Notes under the pieces: generated by a model | The model's database searches: none | What the model saw: the letters and a program-made list of their open reading frames with translations, nothing else | What the model was told of the DNA's origin: nothing | Position numbers and translations under genes: made by a program | Shown: positions 44,051-51,695 of the stretch, piece after piece | Position numbering within the stretch: the first letter of the stretch is position 1 | How the letters are laid out: each line of letters begins with the position of its first letter | NCBI RefSeq assembly: GCF_020905375.1 | Contig: NZ_JAJJBU010000013.1 | Location: forward strand, 120,623 to 184,622 | Reading direction: 5' to 3' | Source of the DNA: Arthrobacter cryoconiti | Lineage (GTDB): Bacteria > Actinomycetota > Actinomycetes > Actinomycetales > Micrococcaceae | DNA length: 64,000 bases

Positions 44051-45150
44051 ATACTTCCGCGAACCACAGCTGGACTCATGCCGGTCACGGTCCCGTCGCG
44101 TCCGAGGACCCGAACCCGAGCACCATGTCCATAGCAACAGGACTGAAACTGCCCGCAGGATTCACCGCGGTTGCCGAAGATCCGCAGCTGGGACCGTCAA
44201 TCTCCATGAGCATGGCTCGGGTGGAAAAGGTTTTGCGAGAGGCCATTGCCAATTCGGACCCGCTGGCGGATGCCACCAGCCGCCATCTCGTAGAAGCTGG
44301 CGGCAAACGAATCCGTCCGCTGCTGGCTCTGCTGGCCGCACATTTGGGGGACCCCAGCCGCAAAGAGGTGGTGCAGGCCGCCGTCGTCGTTGAATTGACG
44401 CACCTTGCCACCCTCTATCACGATGATGTGATGGATTCCGCGCCGTACCGGCGTGGAGCGCCCACTGCGCACGAGGTATGGGGCAACACCGTCGCCATCT
44501 TGACCGGTGATCTTCTGTTCGCTCGCGCCTCGATCCTCGTTTCGGAGTTGGGTGGAAAGGCGCTGGGGATTCAGGCCCGAACCTTCGAACGCCTGTGCTT
44601 GGGGCAACTGCACGAGACTGTGGGTCCGCGCGAGGATGAGGATCCTTTGGAGCACTATCTATCAGTTATTGCTGACAAGACAGGCTCGTTGGTGGCGGCA
44701 TCCGGTCAGCTTGGGGCTATTTTTGCCGGTGCAAGCGAGGAACTCCAAGACGTCATGATTGAATATGGCGAAAAGGTGGGCATAGCGTTTCAGCTGGCCG
44801 ACGACGTCATTGACGTCACGGGTCTGAAGCAAGTTTCTGGTAAGTCGCCTGGCACTGACCTGCGCGAAGGCGTGCCAACACTGCCCGTTCTGCTTTTGCG
44901 CAAGGCCGCTGCAGAGGGTGATGCCTCAGCAGTTTCGGTCCTCGCCTTGGTCGAAGGGGATCTAACGAGCGAGGACGCCTTGGCCCGGGCCGTGTCCGCG
45001 CTCCGGGAGCACCCAGTGGCCGCGCAATCGTGGGTTGTGGCCCGCGAATGGTCCGATCAGGCGATCGCCGCTCTGAAACCGCTCCCCGAAGGCATGGTTA
45101 AGACCGCTTTGGCCAGCTTTGCTGCTGCCGTGGTGGATCGGGACGTCTAA
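44047..45150 (+). CDS. Polyprenyl diphosphate synthase
   Basis: Trans-prenyltransferase of 367 residues that makes the isoprenoid side chain, likely of menaquinone. Core motifs are AGGKRIRPLLALLA, LYHDDVMDSAPYRRG (first Asp-rich motif) and QLADDVIDVTGL (second Asp-rich motif). The first ~45 residues before TAVAEDPQLGPSIS are poorly conserved; ATG 44125 is an alternative start, but GTG 44047 overlaps the reductase stop. Product chain length cannot be read with confidence. Last gene of the operon, followed by the 30-bp hairpin. Confidence 0.92.
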   Translation: MNTSANHSWTHAGHGPVASEDPNPSTMSIATGLKLPAGFTAVAEDPQLGPSISMSMARVEKVLREAIANSDPLADATSRHLVEAGGKRIRPLLALLAAHLGDPSRKEVVQAAVVVELTHLATLYHDDVMDSAPYRRGAPTAHEVWGNTVAILTGDLLFARASILVSELGGKALGIQARTFERLCLGQLHETVGPREDEDPLEHYLSVIADKTGSLVAASGQLGAIFAGASEELQDVMIEYGEKVGIAFQLADDVIDVTGLKQVSGKSPGTDLREGVPTLPVLLLRKAAAEGDASAVSVLALVEGDLTSEDALARAVSALREHPVAAQSWVVAREWSDQAIAALKPLPEGMVKTALASFAAAVVDRDV

Positions 45151-45177
45151 GCGCCTTCGCAGCGAGTCTCATCTGCG

Positions 45178-45247
45178 GTGAGGGCGTGCCGTACTGGCGA
45201 GGGCGTGTGTACTTTCGCACGCCCTCGCCAGTACGGCACGCCCTCAC
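45178..45247. terminator. Perfect 30-bp stem-loop between convergent genes
   Basis: Arms 45178-45207 and 45218-45247 are exact reverse complements over 30 bases with a 10-base loop. Each arm carries GAGGGCGTG twice, around CCGTACTGGC. No U-tract follows. It stands 28 bases after the polyprenyl synthase stop and 34 bases after the stop of the unknown minus-strand gene. A bidirectional terminator is the simplest reading; the stem is long enough to be a double-strand-specific RNase target. Confidence 0.7.
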
Positions 45248-45281
45248 GGGGTTTGGTGGCGGGGTTCGGTGGCGGGACGCC

Positions 45282-45878
45282 TCAGCCGTGAGTGCCTAAC
45301 TTCGGGAGCAAGAACGGGCTGGCGCCTTCCTCACTGTTGTTCCAATGAGCCTTCTCGCGTCGGAGTTTGGCAGCAGACTCTGCGGCGGCGGCCAGCCGGG
45401 CGTCGTCAACGCTGACCATCATGCCGCTGTGGCGCAGATTGAAGAAGCGGACCACTATCCGGCGGCCATTGGTATTCCACACGGAAGCAGGAACAAGGGG
45501 GTCGCCCCACGGATGCGCGGGTTCACCGAATAGGGCGGTGAGATGCTTGCGTACTTCGTCATAGCCGCTTCGCGTGGTCAGATTATCCGGTGTCATCGCA
45601 GTGTAGGGCTGCATGTTCACGCCCATGAGGTGTCCGTTGTGAGCTGTCCACGCAGTGGAGAGCTCACCGGGCAGAGGCGTCAAAAGTGCATAGTGCGCGG
45701 TGGCGCTGAATTCGTTGGGCTCATCCAACCGCGCGCCGGTGGTGAAGCCGAGCCGTGCGAAGAAGGCTTTTCGCTCCGCATCGGAGCGAGGCCATATACC
45801 CTCGGCTAGTTTTTCAATCAGCTCAACGATCTGTGCCGGGGAAGGAATCAGTTCTGAAGAAAGCTCCTGTGCATCCAT
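45282..45878 (-). CDS. Unrecognised protein, 198 residues
   Basis: I do not recognise a domain. The protein is soluble, mixed alpha/beta in appearance, with WPRSDAERKAFFARLGF near residue 30, SATAHYALLTPLPGELSTAW in the middle, FGEPAHPWGD and NTNGRRIVVRFFNLRHSGMMVSVDD towards the end, then a charged helix AAAAESAAKLRREKAHW. ATG 45878 lies 6 bases after TAGCGT. It follows a SMI1/KNR4 gene on the same strand. A role beside immunity proteins is possible, but no function can be assigned. Confidence 0.7.
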   Translation of the reverse strand: MDAQELSSELIPSPAQIVELIEKLAEGIWPRSDAERKAFFARLGFTTGARLDEPNEFSATAHYALLTPLPGELSTAWTAHNGHLMGVNMQPYTAMTPDNLTTRSGYDEVRKHLTALFGEPAHPWGDPLVPASVWNTNGRRIVVRFFNLRHSGMMVSVDDARLAAAAESAAKLRREKAHWNNSEEGASPFLLPKLGTHG

Positions 45879-45884
45879 AACGCC

Positions 45885-45890
45885 ACGCTA
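45885..45890 (-). promoter_or_regulatory. Leaderless -10 of the 198-residue unknown gene
   Basis: TAGCGT on the minus strand, 6 bases before ATG 45878, so this gene need not be cotranscribed with the SMI1/KNR4 gene upstream. Confidence 0.45.
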
Positions 45891-45953
45891 CCGCTGGGCC
45901 CTTGGGTTGTCGAGATGCTACGGCACGATGCCACGGCACGACCGGACAGCGAC

Positions 45954-46376
45954 CTAATCTTCGTCGTCGTTGAATACCCAGTCGAGCATGTCGAAGACAA
46001 ATTCGCTGAACGTGCCTTCCTCGTTGACCCATTCTCCGGTGGCGTTGTTATGGCGCCACACAATGGGGTCGGGGACGTCGAGTTGGTCGGCGCGGATGCC
46101 CCAGGTGTAGGCCTCATCTTCATCCTCGAGGAAGAGAAGGTAGTCGTCCTGGACTTCGAGTTCTTCGGGATCCCAGAAGTAATAGTGGGCTTCCATGAGC
46201 TCTTCGCAATTTCCCAGAGCGTGCAAAAATTCACGTAATGCTTGGGGAACCGTGATGCCAAGCTCGGTGAAGATGGCGTCCAAATCCTTCCAGTCAATCC
46301 CGTCACTTGGCTCCCAGTTGCCTTCTAGATACTGGGGAACCAGGGCACGGAACTTTTCCACGAACATCTCTGACAT
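45954..46376 (-). CDS. SMI1/KNR4 (SUKH) family protein
   Basis: Acidic protein of 140 residues with a SUKH-like fold signature: WKDLDAIFTELGITVPQALREFLHALGN near residues 28-55 and the C-terminal EGTFSEFVFDMLDWVFND. Many SUKH proteins are immunity factors for polymorphic toxins, which are often found next to them. No toxin gene is present nearby. TTGGAG precedes the ATG. Other SUKH proteins have no toxin link, so immunity is only a possibility. Confidence 0.72.
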   Translation of the reverse strand: MSEMFVEKFRALVPQYLEGNWEPSDGIDWKDLDAIFTELGITVPQALREFLHALGNCEELMEAHYYFWDPEELEVQDDYLLFLEDEDEAYTWGIRADQLDVPDPIVWRHNNATGEWVNEEGTFSEFVFDMLDWVFNDDED

Positions 46377-46415
46377 CTAAATCTCCAAGGTTGGCAACGC
46401 GCGACTATGTCAATC

Positions 46416-47060
46416 CTAGCCGCGAGTAAATCGTGGTCGCGCCCAACTGCGTGCTGCTAGCGGAGCATGCCAGTGAAACCGGAGGGCCAGCAAACGCAAA
46501 ACGAAGACGACGACGGCGGCAATGGTCCCAGTGATCAGGTTCAGCCAGCCGTGATGCCAGAGCAGAACAGTGATGCCGGCACCAAAGAATGCCGGGATTG
46601 CGTATAGATCTTGGGGGTCAAATACCCGGGGGACGCGGTTGGCTGTGACGTCGCGCAGGATGCCCCCGCCTACGGCCGTCGTGACACCCAAAACGAGTGC
46701 AGCAATGGCGTTCATCCCGGTATCCAGTGCCTTGAGTGTGCCGGTGACGCAAAACAAAGCCAGCCCACCGGCGTCGAACGCTAGAACCAGCCGGCTTACC
46801 CGTTCCACGCCACCGACCAAGAAATATACGACGCCTGCAGCGAGCAGCGGCGGAACCAGATACACCGGGTTGGTGAAGGCCGCTGGAGGACCAACGTTCA
46901 GAATGATGTCGCGGATCACACCGCCACCCAGGCCCACCATGGAGCCCAGCAGTAAGGACCCGACTAGGTCAAATCCCTTGCGGGCGGCCAAGAGTGAGCC
47001 GGAAACGGCAAAAAAGAATACGCCCACCAGGTCAATTACCAGGGCGAGGTCGATGGTCAT
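46416..47060 (-). CDS. TRIC-type (UPF0126) membrane channel protein
   Basis: Integral membrane protein of 214 residues with about six or seven helices arranged as two glycine-rich repeats: GSLLLGSMVGLGGGVIRDIIL in the first, GVTTAVGGGILRDVTANRVPRVF in the second. The GGGxxRD motifs define the trimeric intracellular cation channel (TRIC)/UPF0126 family. It probably conducts monovalent cations; no regulator is visible. Divergent from the ABC exporter genes. Confidence 0.87.
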   Translation of the reverse strand: MTIDLALVIDLVGVFFFAVSGSLLAARKGFDLVGSLLLGSMVGLGGGVIRDIILNVGPPAAFTNPVYLVPPLLAAGVVYFLVGGVERVSRLVLAFDAGGLALFCVTGTLKALDTGMNAIAALVLGVTTAVGGGILRDVTANRVPRVFDPQDLYAIPAFFGAGITVLLWHHGWLNLITGTIAAVVVFVLRLLALRFHWHAPLAARSWARPRFTRG

Positions 47061-47170
47061 GGAAGCTTACGTACCCGATCCGTTGTACCCGCGGAAAACG
47101 CGGAGGACTCCAGCGTACGGCGGCGCGAAATACCAAGCGAATCATGTGTGAAGTTGACGAGGATTGTGGC

Positions 47171-47176
47171 TACGCT
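47171..47176 (+). promoter_or_regulatory. Leaderless -10 of the ABC exporter operon
   Basis: TACGCT, 6 bases before ATG 47183. The same hexamer and spacing precede cysI. A TTGACG at 47154-47159 is too close (11 bases) to be its -35. Confidence 0.55.
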
Positions 47177-47182
47177 GGCACA

Positions 47183-48124
47183 ATGACAAATACTGTGACG
47201 GAGCCATTTGTGCACATCGCGGACTTTCGAATGCGGTTTGGTGAGAAGACGGTCATTGATGGTCTGTCTTTCGACGTGGCCCGAGGCGAAACCTTTGGGT
47301 TCTTGGGTAGTAACGGCAGCGGAAAGACAACGACTATCCGAGCATTGTTGGGGATCTACCGCCCCACTTCCGGAACCTTAGAGATCAATGGCCGCGTTTT
47401 CAGCGACGACTTTGGTGCCCGGCTGGGCTACCTGCCGGAGGAACGCGGGCTCTATAAAAAAGAATCCGTCATTGACGTCATGACGTACTTCGGCCGGCTC
47501 AAGGGGCTCAGCAGAATCGAAGCACAGAAATTCTCCCGTGCCTACCTGGACCGGGTGGACCTGGCCGATAAAGCTGATGTCCGAGTCGACAAGCTCTCGG
47601 GCGGTCAACAGCAAAAGATCCAGCTGGGTGTGACCATTATGAACGAGCCCGAGCTACTGATCTTGGATGAACCCACCAAGGGCTTTGATCCCGTGAACCG
47701 ACGCCTGCTCATGGACATCATTGAAGAACGTAAACAATCCGGAGCCACTGTCGTGATGGTGACCCACCAGATGGAAGAGGTGGAACGGTTGTGTGATCGG
47801 ATCGTACTGCTTAAGGATGGCCGCAGTGAGGCATACGGCACTATCGACGAGGTACAAAACCAATTTGGTGGGCGGACCATCCGCCTCAAGTACACAGGAG
47901 AGCTGCCAAATTCTGCGCTCTATACCGTGAGCCTGCGGGAGCGAAATTATGCCGAACTTGCTGTGGAGGATGTGGTGGACGAGGCAGACGTATTGCGCGA
48001 ACTGGTAGAAAGAGGCGTGGGGGTGCGAGGATTCACTGCCGCTAAGCGCAGCCTCGACGACATCTTCTTACAGGTGTATGGCGAGAAGCCTGCCGCTGAA
48101 GCCACCGCAGGGACGGTGAAATAA
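47183..48124 (+). CDS. ABC transporter ATP-binding protein (ABC-2 exporter)
   Basis: ATPase of 313 residues resembling NatA/CcmA-type exporters. Walker A GSNGSGKTTTIRALLG, signature LSGGQQQKIQLG, Walker B LLILDEPTKGFDP and the H-loop VTHQM are intact. A C-terminal extension of about 80 residues (after residue 230) follows the nucleotide domain. ATG 47183 is supported by TACGCT upstream; the frame is open to 46994 but that would overlap the TRIC gene. The permease starts one base after the stop. Confidence 0.9.
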   Translation: MTNTVTEPFVHIADFRMRFGEKTVIDGLSFDVARGETFGFLGSNGSGKTTTIRALLGIYRPTSGTLEINGRVFSDDFGARLGYLPEERGLYKKESVIDVMTYFGRLKGLSRIEAQKFSRAYLDRVDLADKADVRVDKLSGGQQQKIQLGVTIMNEPELLILDEPTKGFDPVNRRLLMDIIEERKQSGATVVMVTHQMEEVERLCDRIVLLKDGRSEAYGTIDEVQNQFGGRTIRLKYTGELPNSALYTVSLRERNYAELAVEDVVDEADVLRELVERGVGVRGFTAAKRSLDDIFLQVYGEKPAAEATAGTVK

Positions 48125-48125
48125 C

Positions 48126-49361
48126 ATGGCTCGGCACAACTTAGGTACCGTGGTCCATTTTGAGTTCTTCCGTACAGTGAAGAAGCGCCGATTTTGGATT
48201 GCTACCTTGGCGATACCCATCTTGTTAGGGATTGTGTTTGGCTTGGTGTTTGCCAGCAATTCCTCCACAGCGTCCAAGGCGGATGCGCAGAAGAACAGCA
48301 AAATCTCGTTCACTTACACAGACGCTTCGACGCTCGTGAACCCGGAGATAGCGAAGGCCCTAGGCGGTGAGCTTGAACTTGATGCGGCCACGGCAGTGGA
48401 GCGGGTCAAGGCCGGAACGCTCAATGCGTTCTTCGCCTTTCCGGCGAGCGTGTCTACGGAACCCGTGCAAGTTTTTGGCACCGACCAAGGAATCTTTAAA
48501 AATGGTACTTACGACGCCGTGGCCAAGCAATTGCTGGTTCTCTCGGCTCAGCAAAAAGTAGGGTCAGCGGAGCTAGCTGCCGCTGTGCAGGGAAGTTTCC
48601 GCACGGACACGCAGACGTTTAAGGACGGGAAGGTCTCCGGTGGACTGGAGACCGTAGTGCCGCCGCTGCTGTTCTTGGTGCTGTTTTACGTGGTGATCAT
48701 CCTTCTGGCTAACCAGATGCTGGCATCTACTTTGGAAGAGAAGGAGAACCGTGTCACGGAGATGATTCTGACCACCTTGAATCCGACGACGCTGGTGGTG
48801 GGCAAGGTTATTTCGTTGTTTCTGGTGGGTGCCGTGCAAGCGCTGGTGTTTGCTGCGCCCATGGTGTTTGGTTACGTGTTCTTCCACGACCAGCTATCCA
48901 TGCCCAACTTTGACCTCTCTCATCTGCAATTCCAGTTCTGGCCGATGATGATTGGCGGCTTGCTGTTCGCTGGTGGGTTCATTTTGTTCACGGGCGTGCT
49001 GGTGTCTATTGGTGCCGTGATGCCCACGGCGAAGGACGCCAGCACAGTCTTTGCCCCAGTCATGATCATGATGTTCATCCCGTTCTACATTGTCACCATG
49101 GTGGTTAGCGACCCAGGGAACTTGATTGTACAAATCTTCACGTTCTTCCCCTTCACGGCGCCCATCACGGCAATGTTGCGTAATGGATTCGGCTCTCTGG
49201 CCGGATGGCAGGCAGCCGTCGTCATCGGGGAACTGTTTATCTTTGGTTTTCTAGCCTTGAGGTTGGCGGTCTACCTATTCCGGTATGGCTCGATCGAGTA
49301 TTCTCGCAAGCTTTCCCTGCGCACCGTTTTTGCCAGCACCAGATCTGCCAAGGAGAGCTAG
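48126..49361 (+). CDS. ABC-2 type transporter permease
   Basis: Membrane permease of 411 residues of the NatB/ABC-2 type. One N-terminal helix (about 22-44), a large extracellular loop (about 45-170), then five helices, with the conserved LEEKENRVTEMILTTLNPTTLVVGK segment after helix 2. It works with the ATPase encoded upstream, probably exporting a peptide, lipid, drug or ion. The following MFS gene starts two bases after its stop. Confidence 0.87.
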   Translation: MARHNLGTVVHFEFFRTVKKRRFWIATLAIPILLGIVFGLVFASNSSTASKADAQKNSKISFTYTDASTLVNPEIAKALGGELELDAATAVERVKAGTLNAFFAFPASVSTEPVQVFGTDQGIFKNGTYDAVAKQLLVLSAQQKVGSAELAAAVQGSFRTDTQTFKDGKVSGGLETVVPPLLFLVLFYVVIILLANQMLASTLEEKENRVTEMILTTLNPTTLVVGKVISLFLVGAVQALVFAAPMVFGYVFFHDQLSMPNFDLSHLQFQFWPMMIGGLLFAGGFILFTGVLVSIGAVMPTAKDASTVFAPVMIMMFIPFYIVTMVVSDPGNLIVQIFTFFPFTAPITAMLRNGFGSLAGWQAAVVIGELFIFGFLALRLAVYLFRYGSIEYSRKLSLRTVFASTRSAKES

Positions 49362-49362
49362 A

Positions 49363-50757
49363 GTGCAGCGCCGAGTCTTATGGGTGGCCATCTTGGCCTC
49401 CTTCGTGGCATTTTTGGACGGCGCCATCGTTACAGTGGCGCTGCCAGCCATGACACGCGAGCTCGGCGGAGGGCTTACGACGGCGCAGTGGGTGGTGGAT
49501 GCTTATCTGCTTTCCTTGGGGTCGCTGATCCTCATTGCAGGATCGCTCTCCGACTCTTTTGGCAGAGTCCGGATTTTACGTGCCGGGCTCATCTTGTTTG
49601 GTGTTGCATCACTCGCTTGCGCTGTAGCTCCAGATGCTCTCACCTTGATTGTGGCGCGTGCCGTGCAGGGTGCCGGGGCAGCGCTTCTGGTACCGAGTTC
49701 GTTGGCGATGATCACGGCCACGTTTAGCGGAGCATCGCAGGGGAAAGCGATTGGATCATGGACCGCATGGACTGGCACAGCATTTTTAGCCGGACCGCTG
49801 CTGGGCGGCCTACTTGTTGACTACGCCAGCTGGCGGCTGATCTTCGCGCTGAACGTCATTCCCATTGCCGGTACACTCTTGTTGCTCAAAGGGCTGGTGA
49901 TGCCGGCGCCGGAGCCTGAACAGGCCCCGGCGCCGGTGCCCAATCGTGTGGACTTGCCTGGAGCGCTGCTAGCGTCCATTGGCTTAGCCGGAACCGTTTT
50001 TGCCTTGATTGAACAGGGCCGTTTGGGATGGGGGAGCCCGGGCGTGGTTGTGCCTTTCGTCCTTGGAATAGCGGCTCTCGCCGCTTTCATTTGGTGGGAG
50101 ACACGGGCGCCCGCTCCCATGATGCCTTTGGGATTGTTCCGCAAACGAAACTTTGGTATGGGCAATGTTGCTACTACGTTCATCTACGCAGGGGTATCGA
50201 TCGGGCAGCTGATGGTGGTGCTGTTCCTGCAGGAGGTTGCAGGATTTACAGCGGCCATGGCCGGGGTAGCGTCTGTTCCAACGGCAGTAGTCATGTTGGT
50301 TCTGTCGGGCTCTTTCGGCACTCTCGCTGGTAAATATGGTCCACGTTTTTTCATGACGGTCGGGCCTGTGGTGGCGGGCCTGGGTTATCTGGCCATGGCC
50401 ACCACTACGGAGCCGTTCAACTTTTGGCTGCACATCCTGCCCGGCATGCTGATCTATTCTTTGGGACTCGCCATCACCGTGGCGCCCCTGACGGCGGCCA
50501 TCCTAGGCGCGGTGCCGCCGTCGCAGAGCGGCATAGGATCCGCCATCAACAATGCCGTCTCCCGCGTTGCCGGCCTGATTGCTGTGGCCTTGGCGGGAAC
50601 CCTGTTGGGCGGAATCTTGGACTTCGACTCATTTCGACGCATAATGCTCATCACCGCAGCAATGTTTGTGGTGGGCGGCCTTATTTCCGCTTTTGGCATT
50701 GTCAACCCAGTGGATAGCGGGGGCAAGAGGCCAAAGGTTGCCCCTATCGATGCGTAG
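49363..50757 (+). CDS. MFS drug transporter, DHA2/EmrB type
   Basis: Exporter of 464 residues with about 14 helices: FVAFLDGAIVTVALPAM in helix 1 (the LDxTIVNVALP motif of the family), GSLSDSFGRVRILRAGL as motif A, and GAGAALLVPSSLAMI in helix 5. GTG 49363 gives the normal EmrB N-terminus; the frame opens upstream inside the permease gene. It is tightly coupled to the ABC exporter, probably in one mRNA, which suggests two pumps against a related stress. Confidence 0.87.
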   Translation: MQRRVLWVAILASFVAFLDGAIVTVALPAMTRELGGGLTTAQWVVDAYLLSLGSLILIAGSLSDSFGRVRILRAGLILFGVASLACAVAPDALTLIVARAVQGAGAALLVPSSLAMITATFSGASQGKAIGSWTAWTGTAFLAGPLLGGLLVDYASWRLIFALNVIPIAGTLLLLKGLVMPAPEPEQAPAPVPNRVDLPGALLASIGLAGTVFALIEQGRLGWGSPGVVVPFVLGIAALAAFIWWETRAPAPMMPLGLFRKRNFGMGNVATTFIYAGVSIGQLMVVLFLQEVAGFTAAMAGVASVPTAVVMLVLSGSFGTLAGKYGPRFFMTVGPVVAGLGYLAMATTTEPFNFWLHILPGMLIYSLGLAITVAPLTAAILGAVPPSQSGIGSAINNAVSRVAGLIAVALAGTLLGGILDFDSFRRIMLITAAMFVVGGLISAFGIVNPVDSGGKRPKVAPIDA

Positions 50758-50858
50758 ACTGAGCCCTTCGCCAGCCGGAAATTGGGGACCCCACCGCGCC
50801 GGCCCAGTTTCTGCAAACAGTACAGCTTGGTAGGGACAACATTTGGTAAGGACACAGC

Positions 50859-51566
50859 ATGGTTCAGCCCACCGTCATGATCGCCTGCGCGCACGGCACC
50901 AACAATGTTGTGGGCAGGGCCCGCATAAAGCAGCTGATAGGCACTATTGCAGTACTCCGCCCCGAGCTAACGGTTCTGGAAGCGTATGTGGATGTCCAAG
51001 AACCGTCCCTGACAGATGTGCTGGCAGGATTGGCCAATGACGCGGAGGCGGTGGTCGTTCCGCTTCTGCTCACGGTGGGCTATCACGTGCAAGTGGACAT
51101 CGCAGATGCGGTGGCGAGCAGGCCAGGTACCAGTGCCAGCGCACCGCTGGGGCCGGACCCGCGACTAGCTAAGTTGTTGCACGAAAGACTAGGAGCGCTA
51201 CCTGCCGGTTGGGGGATTGTGTTGGCTGCGGCTGGCTCTTCGCGCCCAGAGGCCGCCGAACAAATCGAACTCCTAGCGGCCTTTCTCTCTGTATACCGAT
51301 CTGAAACGGTGCTTGCCGCTTATGGAGCCAATGCCACGCCGAGTATTCCGGAGGCTGTGGTTTCATTACGCGCGGCAGGTTCTACGGGGGTGGCCGTGGC
51401 GTCATATCTATTGGCACCGGGATATTTTCATGGCCAGCTGGCCCACTCCGGAGCTGATTTCATTTCGGAACCGCTGCTGCCTTCCATGCTGGTGGCAGAG
51501 TTGGCGCTGGAGCACTTTGATGCTGCGGTGAAAGCCGGAGCGCAGAGTGAGCACAAGGACATGTAG
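50859..51566 (+). CDS. Sirohydrochlorin chelatase
   Basis: CbiX/SirB-type protein of 235 residues that inserts iron into sirohydrochlorin to give siroheme, the cofactor of the sulfite reductase encoded 130 bases downstream. The N-terminal active-site strand is ACAHGTNN and the conserved VVPLLLTVGYHVQVDI supplies the second metal-binding histidine. It has two CbiX half-domains; the second (about 125-230) is more diverged. Linked on the same strand to cysI. Confidence 0.85.
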   Translation: MVQPTVMIACAHGTNNVVGRARIKQLIGTIAVLRPELTVLEAYVDVQEPSLTDVLAGLANDAEAVVVPLLLTVGYHVQVDIADAVASRPGTSASAPLGPDPRLAKLLHERLGALPAGWGIVLAAAGSSRPEAAEQIELLAAFLSVYRSETVLAAYGANATPSIPEAVVSLRAAGSTGVAVASYLLAPGYFHGQLAHSGADFISEPLLPSMLVAELALEHFDAAVKAGAQSEHKDM

Positions 51567-51683
51567 GGGTGCTGTCCACCAAATAGTCATCCCACAAACG
51601 TCGGCAAATATGCGGGTGTGACGAAATATTGCCCCGGGTGAACCAGCGTTGCATCCGTTGTCCGCTCCCCACCCCGGGCACCC

Positions 51684-51689
51684 TACGCT
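51684..51689 (+). promoter_or_regulatory. Leaderless -10 of cysI
   Basis: TACGCT, 6 bases before ATG 51696. Upstream, GCCCCGGGTG (51631-51640) and CACCCCGGGC (51670-51679) form an imperfect inverted repeat with 9 of 10 pairs, a possible operator. No S-box or similar riboswitch is visible in the 129-base gap. Confidence 0.5.
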
Positions 51690-51695
51690 CGTTTC

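Noticed and set aside
51567..51695. Riboswitch or T-box upstream of cysI
   Set aside because: I find no conserved S-box or T-box core, and the leaderless -10 leaves no room for a leader RNA.
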